NCBI RefSeq assembly: GCF_958295425.1
Contig: NC_081134.1
Location: 2,591,840-2,655,839 of the forward strand
Length of the DNA stretch: 64,000 nucleotides
Direction of reading: 5' to 3'
Source: Solea solea
Lineage: Eukaryota > Chordata > Actinopteri > Pleuronectiformes > Soleidae
The notes beneath the pieces were generated by a model that was not told the DNA's origin, did not search any database, and saw nothing but the letters and a program-made list of their open reading frames with translations. Below are positions 11,442 to 24,307 of this stretch, piece after piece (the stretch's first letter is position 1; every line of letters starts with the position of its first letter). Both the position numbers and the translations under genes were made by a program.

Positions 11442-13379
11442 AACAATAATAAGAAGCCCTAAAAAATACTTAAGTAAAATAAAGTATTAACACAATTTTG
11501 TATTTGTTTGGAGTCAGTATCGCCCAACAGGAAAAGTGTCAATAGAAAAAGGAACATTTAAATATTCAACAAAAAAGAACAAAAAACATAATATTCATAT
11601 AAAATGCAAGATACACTGAGTTCCAACACAGGGTTGTGTGCCCTGGGTGTGAAAGGGGAGAAACGGTGCAGTGCATGAAGCTGCCCTCCAACAGGTCCAC
11701 TCATTAACCTCCGTGTGATAATCAGCAGCAGTGAACCGACACTCGAAACAGTTCATGTCTGCAAACCTGCTGTCAAGGTTCCGTATCGTGTCTGTTTTTA
11801 TTTATGGCTCCAGTGTTAAGCACTGACATTGCAGCATCTGGATAAACAATTATTCCCACAGTACCCAGGGGAGAGTGAGATTACGTCTCCTCCCCCCATG
11901 ACTGCTGCAGCACACGGCGTTCTAATTCAAGGTCCCCAGAGGGAAACAGGGGTGCTGAGCACACAGCACGGCAACAGATTGTGCTAAACGACAAATTGAA
12001 GCATACGCTCTTTTTAAAAAAAATTATTTCGTCCAATTAGATATTCATCCAGTCAGAATATATGTATGTGTACATTATGTCAATAGACTGACAGCAGCTA
12101 GATGTGGATTATATGCAGATACGGAGCCACAAATAGAGTGTTCATGCATGTTTTAAAGAAAATAATTACAAGTCTGTGTCTGTATTAATAGATACAGAAT
12201 CTATTTATACCTGGCATTACAATGTGGCCCACATCCAAATTGTATCTGGATTTGAATTGAACTGGAATCCAATTGAAACTGTATTAATATGTATCTTCAT
12301 TGTCCATCTGGATAAGATGCTGTTAAGATTATGTTATGTACACACAAGAAGAAAAGAGGAAGATGGTGGCCCTTTGTAGATTTGAGATGTTTATAGATGG
12401 ATAAAGAACTTCTAAACCAGTGCTCTTTGTTGTGGTTGTTTATTTTCTGTCTGCATTGATTATGGTTGATTTAGCATATTTGCATCCACTGTCTTCTGGT
12501 ACATTTCCTTGGATAACCGTACTGTTGTTCGCCATGATCGTTTATGTAATTAGGGTTGAAAGTGTCAGTTAGGGCTTTTATTTTTAAAATTGCCAATTAT
12601 TTGTAGCCTGTTGCCTGCAAAGTCTGTATTTTTATGACCTTAGGGAAACGGCATCAGTTGTAGCCGTGAAGTGTTTGATGCCGCAGAGATTAAAAGCTGT
12701 GGTGAGGACTGCTGCCCTCTGTAATATCTTGCACTTTAACTTGAAATATTCAGCCAATTTAAAGTTCCCAAATCACACTCACTGAGATAAACGACACAGA
12801 TTCAGATTTACGGACACAGTTTGTTGCCAACCTCCTGCGAAGGATTATTCATCACAGGAAAATGCTGTCAATAAAAATCCAATCAGAGTTAGTAAAGCGC
12901 AGTGACTGGTGTATTTCAACATTGTTGTCACATTGCAGGTTTTAAGCCGCTCATTTGTTGGTGACCTTCAGGCTAAAGTGTATGCAGAAACACAACTGAG
13001 ATGATGGTAATGTGATTACTCTGGAGAATAGATTGTGTGTGGAGCATTGCCAGAGGTGCAGGCTTGTGAAATTCCCAACATTGGAGTGTTTTCCTTACGT
13101 CACACCACACTAAGAAAAAAGTATAATGAAGCGATCTGGACTCATTGAGAGAGACTTGGAACAAAACCACAATACAAGTTGGTAAACAGTATAAATTTAA
13201 AGATACACAGATGAGCACTGTATTGATAAATGCACTATAATCCAGTCACTGCTCTGTCTATTAACATTAGGAATTGATTTGATGACGCTGCTATGCTGTA
13301 ACTTCTTCATCTTCAAGCTCTCATATAAACCTCTCATGAGACTTGCTTTCCTCGTGCTTACTACTTGGCTTTTAACCCA
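10862..13379. other. Intergenic, nothing recognised
   Basis: Apart from the AT microsatellite at 11.4 kb, only short frames (12176-12379 plus, 12973-13218 minus) without recognisable content. Confidence 0.5.
11402..11440. repeat. (AT)n microsatellite
   Basis: Pure AT run ending TATTTATAT. Confidence 0.95.
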
Positions 13380-13510
13380 TGAGAAATGCGTGGTCTCCGT
13401 CTCTTTTAATGTCTTTTAGTGTGTTTAATTTTGCATTTATGTCTGTACTTGTTTATCTTTTGGCAAACATGTGTTGTTTTTTTTAAACGTGCTATATAAA
13501 TAAAGTGAAG
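13380..13510 (+). mobile_element. Possible LINE 3' tail
   Basis: A T-rich stretch ends in GTGCTATATAAATAAAGTG, which resembles the 3' termini of CR1/L2-type fish LINEs. No coding remnant is visible upstream. Confidence 0.4.
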
Positions 13511-13673
13511 CTGATGAGCAACTAGCAGCTTCTTGACTTATTTATGAAGGATAATATGACATGAGAAAATAGATATCTGTGTAATATTTTAATATTACAT
13601 TATCTCTGAGGCTTGTGTTGCTTGTGAGCAAACCAGCTAGCTTCTTAGCTCATAGCAGCAAGCCTGAAAACTG

Positions 13674-13700
13674 TAGTGTGTGTGTGTGTGTGTGTGTGTG
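13674..13700. repeat. (TG)n microsatellite
   Basis: About 13 TG units. Confidence 0.9.
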
Positions 13701-13837
13701 AACTTTAGGTTAAGGAATTTCCCTCAGTTCTCTGAAGCATGAGTCGTGACATGAGCTCCTGAAACAAATGTTGAAAGAGAACTGTTGGAATATGGACCTC
13801 CAGTCACAAAGCTCTGGAGGAGCCAGGAGTGAAACTG

Positions 13838-14001
13838 TAGGGCTGCCACTAATGATTCTTTTCATAATCAATTCATATGTCAGTCAGTTTCTTGATAAAT
13901 TAATTACTTGTTTGTCCCATAAAAAGTCAAACTTTCAAAAAGATGATGTTCTCAAGTTGTCCACAAACTGATTAATTGATTATAAAAATAGCTGACAATT
14001 G
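13838..14001 (+). mobile_element. hAT-like MITE family 2, copy 1 (internal deletion)
   Basis: Begins TAGGGCTGCCACTAATGATT (compare TAGAGCTGCAACTAACGATT at 42977) and ends in ATTAATTGATTATAAAAATAG, near the far terminus. The middle is mostly lost and the last bases are replaced by a SINE starting about 14004. Confidence 0.75.
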
Positions 14002-14003
14002 AC

Positions 14004-14135
14004 CAAAGGGTTGTATGTTCGAGTCTCTGCCAGGTCAAGGACTGGGGAACCCCTGAGCAAGGTACCCAATCCCTATGTGTCGGTGTTAATTGGACACCAG
14101 CTGTACTCCTTGTTGTAGCCCTATGAATTATAATA
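14004..14135 (+). mobile_element. SINE fragment, family 2, copy 1
   Basis: The copy begins within the tRNA-related part (B box GTTCGAGTCT) and continues CTGAGCAAGGTACCCAATCC and TTAATTGGACACCAG. Two other copies share these blocks (16.1 kb minus, 36.2 kb plus). It starts right where a hAT-like element ends (14001). Confidence 0.75.
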
Positions 14136-14671
14136 TTCACTTTGTTCTCAGTGTCCTCATCAAAGATGAATGTCTCACTGAAACATTTAATGTGTCATTA
14201 AAAACAAATAAAAAATAGGATTCTCTCATCTTTTATGGTATTTCGAAGGCTGCATTAAACAAAGAATTGTGTCAAATTATAAAATGGCACTGTATTATTG
14301 TACTGTTCCATTATATATAAGAATCTTCCCTGAATTATAACATAGCCCATGCATACAGTATATGTATTAAAATGTCCTCAAAGGGAGAAGATGCAGATCT
14401 CTAATTAAAAGGCATTTTCCTTTTCATGTGCTGATGTTGCCTGATGCCTTCTGGGTTTGTGATGTGGTTGAGGAGGGTGTCACAGGAACAGGCCTGGCAA
14501 GCGTTTAACAGATAATTGTTAAATATTCAACAAATCAGTCTTCCAGAGTTTGCCCAGCCTCTAATCAAAAAGCGTGGTGGGCATCATGAGTAACTGATGC
14601 ATAGCTAATGACTTGGTGATTAACAGCTTTGGTGCTTGACTTGCATAAATGTAGCGGATCCAAAAATGAGA

Positions 14672-14687
14672 GGGGGGGGGGGGGGGG
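14672..14687 (+). repeat. Poly-G tract
   Basis: Sixteen consecutive G residues following CAAAAATGAGA. Confidence 0.95.
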
Positions 14688-15042
14688 TGAAAACAAAGAC
14701 CCCACAATGTTCTGTGACGCACTCAAGGCCACGGAACATTGTCGAGCCATCGCTCATATAAAAGCCGTCTAATGAGAGGAAAAAAATCTCGGCGTTAATA
14801 AGTGATGGGTGTTAATTAGGTTTGTCCAGGCATATGGAGATTTGCTCTCTGGATTAGAATTTCTGTGACTGATGACAAAGAGGGAGGGACTGGCTGGCTC
14901 TCGCTGGGTACAAGGCTTCTGATGTATGATGACAGCCTTCTGATTTTGGTGTTTGGGTTAATAGGATTCAGTGAAAGGTCTTTGCAAAGGTCATAGTTCC
15001 ATTCCTCTTGGCAGTCAGGTGACTGCATGTGACCATGTACAA

Positions 15043-15059
15043 CCCCCCCCCCCCCCCCC
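15043..15059 (+). repeat. Poly-C tract
   Basis: Seventeen consecutive C residues. Further C runs occur at about 15200-15211 (followed by nine A) and 15289-15296. Confidence 0.95.
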
Positions 15060-17896
15060 GCTGCTCAACAGGTGCCTGCCAAGAGAAGAAAAAGTGGTAA
15101 TTACTGACATCCTGTTCGCACTAATACCCTTCATATTCAAATGAGGGTCAACACTTTCCTCATCTGTATGCAAGCTACACAAATGCAGCAATTAAATATC
15201 CCCCCCCCCCCAAAAAAAAAGTAGGAATGTCCTCGGCCAGGTCACCAGAGCTGATAGATGAAATGTGTGTCTGCATCTGAAGAGCATCCCCCCCCCGCCA
15301 TGTGTGCAACAGCAGCACATGATGCCATTATCGCATGCTGTGTGTCTAACTAAGACAGATGGTCCTGGGGGACGGACAAAGCATCGCCACCGGCCTCCCT
15401 CGGTGGATGCGGCACTGTACCGAGCTAATATTAGCCACAGATAAGGACAGAGCGAGGACATTTGGCAGAGATAGAGGGAAGCCTTCAGTCCAGCTACATA
15501 TAGCCCGGAGAGATGAGAGGAGGAACGCCTGCGTGCTGTGATGCTCCGTGTCACTTTTCAGATTTGAAAAATGTGTCTCTAGGAATAAATGGATTCCCCT
15601 GCTTTCACTTGCTTCTACTGTAGCCTGCTGAGGTCGAGATTCAACCCTGTGTGTTCACTACAACATGTTGAAATTCATGTTTCCAACCACAGTTTTTAGG
15701 TGTATATACTGTAGATAGTGTGTGTCGACTTCAAATGAAATAAAATGGATACAGTTAACATTCAAGAATCCATATATCATTTGGCGTATTCATATTTAAA
15801 GTATTTATCAATACTAGTTACTGTACTGATATTACGACCTTTACTTGTTTATTCTATTTGATTTTATTTATTTATGATTTGTTTAATAACTTGATTCTTC
15901 AGGCAGAATTTGATGTTGCACCAATAGAATTCTTAAATTATGAAGTTTTTATCTTAGTTACATTCATTATAGAGTTATTAGAGTGTAGAGTCTTTGCACA
16001 AGGTTTCAAAATCTGGGCTGCTTGCATGTTGACGCAGTCCGCTTTATGCACACCACCGTGTGCCCAAGTATACCAGGGCCTGAACAATGAGCAATGGGGA
16101 TTGGGTATCTTGCTCAGGGGTACCACAGCCCTTGACATGTGCAGGGACTCAAACCCGCAACCATACGGTCACAAGCCAAGTTCTCTTTCCACTTGCAGAA
16201 TCAATATTTCGATGAACAATCTTTGATCTGGGAGAATGCTCTTCACTAAGACAACCATGTTTCCAGGCTCCTCCTCCAGGCTGTTAGTGCTTCATATCGC
16301 CTGCATTGTGCTGTTGGAGACACACAGACTATTAATCAGACAGGTAGAGCAGAGTGGAAGCACAGTGTGACTGTCACCTGAAGCACACGTAGCCTCTAAT
16401 CAGTGCAGTGCTCCTCGCTCCTTCATGAATATTCATGTAAGGCCACGACTCAGCAAACGGTGGAAAGAGATGGTATCTCTATGTGATGGTTGGTGGTACA
16501 CAACAAAGCGAGATGTCCTTCAAGGCTGTGTTGACCACATGTGCAGAGCGTTTCTATTCCTAATCGTCATGTGACTGTTGCAGACTGTCGCGATGTTATG
16601 ATGATGAATTTTATGGAGATAATGTTGCGATAATGTTTGGTTCTTTGGGAAAGAGACAATCTTGAAGGCAACGCTTACCAAATAAAGTAAACAATTACTT
16701 CTTCAGGTATTGAACGGTGTTGTTGTTGTCGTCGTATGTTGCTGTGTTTTGGTATTAGTATAGCCAGAGGATGGACAACGATCCCAGGGTGCAGAGAAAA
16801 GACTATTAGAAGTTTCTAATAGTTGCAAGCTTTCTTCCTTCTGGATGATATTACAGTTTCATTTCCATTTATTGCCCATTAAGAGCAGTTGGAACAAATT
16901 GGATCTGCTTAGTGGATTAAGTTGACGAAGCAAGTCATGTCAGCAGCAACAGTAAAGTAAATTTCCCAGTAGGGATATAATGGCTGTTACGTTATTGCTA
17001 TTTTAGATTTTGTTTATTTATTTTCTTTTCTTATTTATTAGAAGAATTAAACTAGCTGTCTTTGAACTATCTGAGCGACTCAAACGGCAGAATGTAATCA
17101 ACGGGGGAAGAAGAAAAAAAACAGTGGTCGTAATATCGTGTTCCATTAAAACAGCGTTGAGCTGTTAATATTAAAAGCTGTGACCCTGATAATTATACAT
17201 TACGAGATTTCTCTGAAATACATGCCCCTGCATGTTTTTATATCTGACACTCGGTGGATAGGCGATGAGAATCTAACACTCTGAGTTGGGGACTTGTTCC
17301 AATTATGCTAAATATGTAGCACTCTCAATGTGCTGCGCATCAAACATTCACCAGATACTGAAGCATGTCATTGTGTAGCTCTGTAATCTTTTTGTTTTGA
17401 TCTTTTATTTCACATTTGAAGATGGACACACACTCATTTTAAAATATTAAAGCTGCATGGTGTAACTTTTTGTCTTTTTTGTTTGTTTGTTTGTTTGTAT
17501 TCAGCTTCTGTTTCATCTTCATGGCCAGAAATGATGATGTCACCATTATATGTATACCACATTCTTCATCTAAGAAAAAAAGGGCTCTGTCAAGAAATAC
17601 TATCAGATCTGACTGAGGGAGCATTTGTGTGTATGCAGCAGCAGCACAATAGAATTAACTTATTCGCACAATGTTGCTGTTGCCTCCATCTGTCTTGAAA
17701 TAAAGTAAATCACTTAATGCAGCATTTAAACTCATTTTTACAATGGTTTGAATGCAACATTTTCTTCTTTATGTTTCAAAGTTACACGTTACAATTTTTA
17801 TTTGAATCAATCCTCCCCAGTTTGAGATTTAATTTGTTTTTTGGGGTAATTTAAGGGTTGAGATAAGATAAGACCTTTACTGATTCCCTCTAGGAC
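15060..17896. other. Intergenic with C runs and one SINE
   Basis: Contains C runs at 15.2 and 15.29 kb and the minus-strand SINE at 16.1 kb. Near 17445-17480 AAAGCTGCATGGTGTAACTT resembles the terminus of a common fish repeat. No gene is supported. Confidence 0.5.
16040..16200 (-). mobile_element. SINE, family 2, copy 2
   Basis: On the minus strand it reads GGTTGCGGGTTTGAGTCCCT (B box) then GTACCCCTGAGCAAGATACC, matching the copies at 14.0 and 36.2 kb. Open frames on both strands here are products of the SINE. Confidence 0.75.
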
Positions 17897-18160
17897 CATG
17901 GTTCTCAACCTGTGGTATACTTCTTCTGGTGGTACTCTCGCATCCATCGTCATCTAATGTCACGATACCAGTGTGTGAAGTGAGGAAGAGGAGGATGATG
18001 AGAGAGCAAATGATCTTATTGGGAACAAATCTGCCTTCTGTGGAAAGTCTGTAGCTGTCTTTGCTTGACCTATTTATGCCGCTGTATTTTAATGTTGGTG
18101 ATAAAGTTGTTACTTCAAGAGCTCAGTATTTTCTCAGGTGGTACTTGGTATAAAAAGGAC
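17897..18160 (+). mobile_element. hAT-like MITE family 1, copy 2
   Basis: Starts CATGGTTCTCAACCTGTGGT, passes TCTGGTGGTACTCTCG and the shared core (inverse of CATCCTCCTCTTCCTCAC), and ends TTTTCTCAGGTGGTACTTGG then TATAAAA. Both ends match copy 1, so this copy is nearly complete. Confidence 0.8.
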
Positions 18161-18428
18161 ACTTGATTATTCACAGCAGGAACAAATGTTGCCATGTCAG
18201 TATACATGTTTGTAAGCAGTAACACGGAATCAAATCTGAATGTGAAAACCTTTTAAATTCTCTGCTGTAATCAGAAGTACACGATGATATCAAACGCTTC
18301 ATCCACCTGCAATTATCGTGTTTTCTCCCCGAGCCCGTGTCGTGCCTGTCAGTCAATTATTTCCCCCTCAAGTTTGTTTTTATTTGCGTGCGAGTGCCTT
18401 TACAACACTATCAACACACACACCTGAG

Positions 18429-18456
18429 GGGTGTGTGTGTGTGTGTGTGTGTGTGT
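18429..18456. repeat. (GT)n microsatellite
   Basis: About 13 GT units preceded by ACACACACCTGAGGG, an inverted arrangement. Confidence 0.95.
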
Positions 18457-20167
18457 TGAAAATGTGCATCAATATAAAATATACATTTTAACTTCAGGGT
18501 AGACATTTAATACTTCAAGTGTAGTTCAAAGAATAAGTGTAAAATACACAGATTATATGCAGCATATGCAGTGGTGATGATAAGATTAGACTGAAAGTTC
18601 ACTTTCAGAATCAAACATTCAGGTTTAGCTGTGAAAAAGGATTTCCGTGTACATGTACAGTTCTGGTGGATTCTTGTGGTGTCCCAGTTTCTAAAAGAAT
18701 TTTAAAAAAAAAGCCGTCACCCACAGACATTTCCAGAAATCCCAGACTGAACATCCAGAGGTTTAAAGATATACATCCAATGGCTTTTTTGATTGATTAA
18801 TTGATTTATTTTTGTGTTCCTTTTCAAATGAATTATTTTGCCTATCCCACATGACCCGGGGGGTTGCAGGGTTTTTTCTTCTTCACTCTAATGTGGCTAA
18901 CCACACTGAGAAGTGTTAAACAGAAGCCGCGTTTAGCCAAATGTGATGTGTCTTTAACTTATGGAGGAAATATTTCCAAGTATCCATCTTTTTTCCAGAG
19001 TTTCCAAAACCACATGTCAAACACAGAGCTGCTGAGTTATGAGACAGGAAACAAATCTAACTCATAGCTCCGAGCTAACAGTAAATCTAGTCTTGGTGTG
19101 TCACAGAGCTGCTACCACTGAGGATAGCTGTTAGCTGTTAGCTGTTAGCAGAGCTTGAGCTCTAACAATTATTGTGCTAAAATTGACTTCTGTTCGCTAA
19201 CTAGCTAAAATTAGTCAGTTAGAAACTATAAAACTACATACTGCTAGAAAAATGTATTTGTTTATTTTGTTTGCTAGAATTATACTAAATGTTGTGAAGA
19301 ATTTAAAACAGCCACATGTAAATCAGGCTACGTAGCAGCTGCTAAGTAGACAAACAAAAAAACAGGGCCTGAAAATGAATATAGAAAATGCTTATCTGGG
19401 TCTACAGCTCCATGTGCCCTATTCATGTTGTATTACCTCACAAGCACCCCCCCACAAACCAAACATTGTGAGAGTGGAACATTCCCCATGTTTGAAAACA
19501 TTTTCAGCAACTTGAATGACCAAATGCATGAGAAATTAAGAATAGAATTAAGGCCTTTGCACATCAAAGTTGAAACAAAATTCACTCACACACAAATCAT
19601 AGCCTTACTATTCACATTAACCGCGGCGCAATTAGGCAAATAAATCATAAGTGCAGGAAGGAAGAGTCACACCTATGCACCTTTTCTAATTTATGTATAT
19701 TTTTATACGCACACATGGCAACCACAGAACCAACAAGACATGCAGGGGAGTGATAGTAGGCCTAGTACATAAAACTGGTCAAAATTGAACATACAACAAC
19801 AACAAAACAAAGGACAGTGATAAAAAATGGAGGAATGATGAGGACAAGAAAGAAAAGGCAGGAGAAAAACACCGACACGATCACAGAACACACAAGAAAA
19901 CATTCATTTCTGCTGCTTTTTTGGCAGGTTTGACAAAGTGTGTTTAGTTTGGCAACAGCATAGAGTTTAGGATTGCAGAATATATTGTTCGCAATTCTTC
20001 AAGTTGTTTCTTGTGTGAAGCTGATTGTTGTTCAGTTATTATACTGTATGCTGTATAAATCTAAGTCCAACCATTTTCTATTTTTCCAGTTCAGCAGTAT
20101 CGTTTACTTGGAGATAGATATAAGATATAAGATATAAGATAGATATAATGTGGTTTATGTGTCTTGG

Positions 20168-20397
20168 CAAAACAGTAAATGGTTTGTGTTGCCCTTTTCT
20201 AGTCTTGATGACCACTTGATGAGCACATCTATGTCTATCACTCATTCACACACTGCTGGCACGGTCACCAGGAACAACGTGGGGTTAAGTGTCTTGCCCA
20301 AGGACACATTGGCATGTAGCCACGTTGGAGATGGGAATCGAACACACAGTATTTGAGTTGAAAGACAGCTCGCTCTCCCACTGAGCTACCGTCACCC
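20168..20397 (-). mobile_element. tRNA-derived SINE, copy 1
   Basis: On the minus strand the element opens with a tRNA-like head: A box GGTAGCTCAGTGGGAGAG and B box GTTCGATTCC. The body follows (GTCCTTGGGCAAGACACTTA), then a tail with GTGGTCATCAAGACTAGAAA. The plus-strand copy at 24.7 kb shares the tail. The polymerase III boxes are intact but expression is unlikely in a diverged copy. Confidence 0.85.
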
Positions 20398-20558
20398 GTA
20401 ATTGTTTGGATGTGAAGCGAAACCATTTCAGTGAGCGTTTACATCGACTGAACGCAGGTACGTGTTCTTGCATTGTGCTCGTTCATGTTTGATGCCTGGC
20501 TACGATACAACATGGCTGCTGAGATCTGTATGTAAGTCTGCCGGCTCCGTCTTAACCA

Positions 20559-20581
20559 CACACACACACACACACACACAC
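20559..20581. repeat. (CA)n microsatellite
   Basis: About 12 CA units. Confidence 0.95.
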
Positions 20582-21423
20582 CGTCTGCTCACCGGCTGCT
20601 ATCATGTGCTGGCATGAACACAGAGCAGCTCGTGCCCCTCGGGGGTTTGGAGGCTTGTGGGTGGGAGGGCAGGTTTTCTGGCAGGCCCTGGGCTCCTCAC
20701 CCTGCACACTGGGCTGTCTGTCTGAAGACTCGCCTCCTGTCACTTCAAGGGCTCCACTTCTATCAAGTGACCGTGAGTGTTGCTTCTCAGGCTGCAGATA
20801 GCTAACACATGTCCAAGTCAGAGTTGGTGAGTGACAGATGATCACGGACGAGGGTGGGTGGAATTACGCGGCGTGTAAAAGGATTACAAGTGAGATGCTG
20901 AAAAGCACAGCAGCCTCCTCGGATTACCGATAATGTTGTGAGTCTGTCGCTGATTTCACGTGAAATCGTCACTGACAGGCTTTCAGGAATCACCGTGATC
21001 CACCGACAGTTTATACTTTATAATTTATACTTTATCTATATATAGAGAAGCTGAACTAGGTGTCGATATTTAGAGTTAAGGGTTTATTTTCTCCATTGAA
21101 AGGTAAAGATGCTGCTTATACTTGTGTGAACATAGGGAGGGACAAACCATTGACACAGCAGTTAGGCATGTGACTCATTTCATTTCAAAGTCAATTCCAA
21201 TATGCTCCGTAAAGCCTAAATATCACATTGATGCTTCACTTGGTGTGTAGGTAATTTGTGCACTGTTTTTATTTGTATTTTTGAAGTAGTACATCGTTAT
21301 GGCTCTGTGTTAAATGCACAATTGTGTTAACAGCTTGTTAAAAAGGACGTTTAAAAAATAAATATTGACTGATATTGGTATCTGTAGACACTCTATTCCA
21401 AACATTCCTAAAGAGACATTTTC

Positions 21424-21860
21424 CTGATGAATCGAAAACTGCTCTAATGGTCAAAATACCTCAAAAAGGAAGGAAGTCTACAAAACTGCAACGACTGGAG
21501 GGACCTTGATTACTTTGTTATCACTTACCTGTGAGGTGTTTATTCGTATTATCCTCCAACCATGGATGCAGCCATGGATGCCATATTAAGAACAGAACAA
21601 GCTGGCTTTTAGGAAAGGCTGTTTGTGCACCGACCACATATTTGTACTAAGACAGATATTAGAACAAACACAGGAATGGAACAGTTCTCTGTGTGTGGTT
21701 ATCGTCGACTTCGAGAAAGCATTCGATAGTCTGCACTGTGACTCACTTTGGAAGATCCTCAGACTAACATTGTCAACATCATCAAAGCCTTGTTCGAAAA
21801 CATTCATTGCAAAATCATACATAACAAAAATGTCACTCAAGACAAAAGAAGAGGATCAAC
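21424..21860 (+). pseudogene. Decayed LINE (non-LTR) reverse transcriptase fragment
   Basis: Pieces of a non-LTR reverse transcriptase appear in order but in different frames. They are an IPQKG segment near 21460, NCNDWR and then TLITLLSL..EVFIRIILQ (about 21480-21560), EQAGF then FRKGCLCTDHIFVLRQ (about 21595-21660), and VIVDFEKAFDSLHCDSLWKI (to about 21755). The Asp of VDFEKAFD (codon 21707-21709) is the first catalytic aspartate (motif A). After this, NIVNIIKAL and HCKIIHNKNVTQD continue in a further frame to about 21840. The FADD box, endonuclease domain and 5' end are missing. With several frameshifts and a stop the copy is dead. The LINE clade is not assigned. Confidence 0.85.
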
Positions 21861-23334
21861 ACGAGTTTCTGCGAGATCCCAAATCCGTGGAATCTCCTCC
21901 CTGAAATAATTGAATTAAAGGCCAAGTTTGCGTCTGGACTGGAACGTCTAGTCTGTGCTTTCTCAGGATTAAAACATTGAATACAAAGTCAGATTAGAAA
22001 GTCTGAGAAAGACTGTAGAAATCTCTGTCTGACAGATATTGTTATGATTATCGAGCAACATATTGATTATCACAGACTCACTGTATCGTGATATTGTATT
22101 GCGGTGTGCTGTGAATTACCCTGTGACTCCCACTCTTCACACATGACAGTCTTCACAGTTATACAGCTGGATTACGTTGCACACAGATGGTTTATTCTAA
22201 ACATCGCCGTCACATTCATTCACAGTTTACTCGGTGAGCACTTATGAGGCGGATCTTTTTTTCATAACAAAGTTTCCTGCATTATTAATCATCACAACCT
22301 AGAACAAAATTCTCCCGACAATCACTAAAATGTGAAAGCAAATGTTATGTCATTGTTATCTCATGTGCACAGACTTTCATTCAGTGGATTTGACATTCAA
22401 CATTTTATATATTATTATTATTGTTATGTTGATAATCCTCATGGAACCTGTAATCATGTGATGAATGGATCTTGGCCCCGCCAGGGAAATCAATTAAATC
22501 TCAAAGGCTTTTTGTTTAATTTATGAGACGAGGTTTTAATTCTACTGGCTAATGAAAAATAATGAGAACTTCCATTCAGATTTCAGTCACAGATCAGCAT
22601 ATCAATGGCATTTTAATACATTATAACCACCCTAATGTGGAGCATGTGTCACTAAGTGCTTATACATCAAATATCACATTACGGCTTGTCAGCGCCATCA
22701 TTTGCATCCCGGTGAAGCTTGTGCTGAAATATTTGCTCTAAATGTGAGAGGAGGTCGATCCTGACCTTTATGTTGGTTGTGGAGTTTGAACCCCCAGGTC
22801 ACATGGTCGCCCTTTAAACCACAGACCGCGGCCTTTAAAGGAGTGTATTTGGAAGCAGTCGGTGATCCTCGACAAGTGGAGCTCATGGGTCAGTGTAGCC
22901 AAGTCACGCCATATTAATTCTGAGACTGGACGCGGGGCATTGCCGGTGTCAGGGGCGCGTTGAATGAAACGTTCAATGGACTCCCATCACTCAGCGGAGG
23001 TGGAAGTGAATTGTAATCCAGGCGCGGTGCTGCTGCGCGGCTTACTAATAAAGCTCTCAGGGTGCAGGGTGGTGAGCGCGCACCGTGAACACTGAGTAAA
23101 GACCGGGATCAAGGCTAAAGTTTGAAACCAGACTCCGAGGTTCTGACCCTGAGTGTTTGAGTACTCACTGAGAATAGAGAATTACTCGCAGCCTGTATTT
23201 GTATTGTCTCACCGACACAACTTTGAGTTGTGTTAAGATTTGTTTTAATATCTGTGTGAGGACACATCATAAAGATTCAGGATTCAAAGAGTTTATCGTC
23301 AAATGTGCAGCAAGAAAACACGTTTCTCTGTCAC

Positions 23335-23405
23335 ATAATGCATTCCTTAGCTGCTTACTCTTACCTTAACCATCACAACTAAGTGCCTATCCCTAACCCT
23401 TAAGG
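23335..23405 (-). repeat. Fragment of TTAGGG-containing repeat
   Basis: The minus strand reads AAGGGTTAGGGATAGGCACT then TAAGGTAAGAG and GGAATGCATTATGTG, the 3' part of the repeat at 7955-8165. Confidence 0.5.
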
Positions 23406-23519
23406 CCTTTTTCACACCAGATGCATTTTTCATGCACGTTATTCTCGTGTGTCCAATCAACACAACGTCGACATTTTCCCGAGCTTCCTTTTCCAATGAT
23501 TTCCCGGCTAACCAATCAG

Positions 23520-23561
<42 letters not shown>
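23520..23561. repeat. (CA)n microsatellite
   Basis: About 20 CA units; surrounding open frames are His-Thr artefacts. Confidence 0.95.
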
Positions 23562-23563
<2 letters not shown>

Positions 23564-24262
23564 GGTCAAAACAGAGTCAGGACACAAATCCAGACAAGAA
23601 GTAGAGTGGAAGTCACACTGTGGACTGTGGACTCAACTACTGCAGCAGCACTGTGGATCTTTTAAATATGAATGAATGCCTGTTATATTAGTTCATACAA
23701 TAATCTGATCTCTTCCGCTCGTTTGCACACGTCACACATTGTTCCCATAGGTTTCCACGTGAATATTTCATTTGTGCACGATTGGTGTCACAGCAGTCGC
23801 AGAGCTCTATTATCTACATAATCTGTTACTTTTTGCACGCCCTTTTAATCTCACTGTGTGAAAAAACTCACTTCAGGTTTGGGATGAACATGTCCTGATG
23901 CATATGAAATGAGTTTATGAATGAGAATCCCTGCGAGGTAGAAAAGGCATGGATAGTAATTATAATATTTCAGTCAAAATCAACTTTACTGTGTGTAACT
24001 GTTCCTGTCAGGTCAGTCCTCAGCTCCATGTCTCTGTCTCTCTCAGCTGTCAGTCTGCTGTCAGACCGTATTGGTTTTTATCACAGTGTCTTGTTAGTGA
24101 AATGGTCTATAAGCAGCCGAGCGGCAAACAGACGGTAGGTGCACACCCTCGTTTCCAAATCAAGTGTCTTATTGTTGCTTCGTTTATGCACATTTTTCAT
24201 ATACTTTGTGCGTGTAGTTTTATTTTTTTAATATTCTTCCATTTAGAATTGCTGACAGTATC

Positions 24263-24266
<4 letters not shown>

Positions 24267-24307
<41 letters not shown>

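Larger units (their letters stand above)
18457..21423. other. Intergenic with one SINE
   Basis: Holds a TAGCTGT triplication near 19125-19150, AGATATA repeats near 20115-20148 and the SINE at 20.2 kb. Open frames at 20.55-20.85 kb on both strands follow from local GC content. No gene is supported. Confidence 0.5.
21861..24266. other. Intergenic
   Basis: The 22440-22560 portion is repeat-poor with AATCAATTAAATCTC and TTTAATTTATGAGACG words and could be conserved noncoding DNA. A CG-richer patch at 22920-23080 has no associated frame. The rest holds only the 23.34-kb fragment and a CA tract. Confidence 0.4.

Noticed and set aside
20321..20397. Functional tRNA gene on the minus strand
   Set aside because: A and B boxes are present, but the segment runs into a SINE body shared with another copy, and the acceptor stem does not close.
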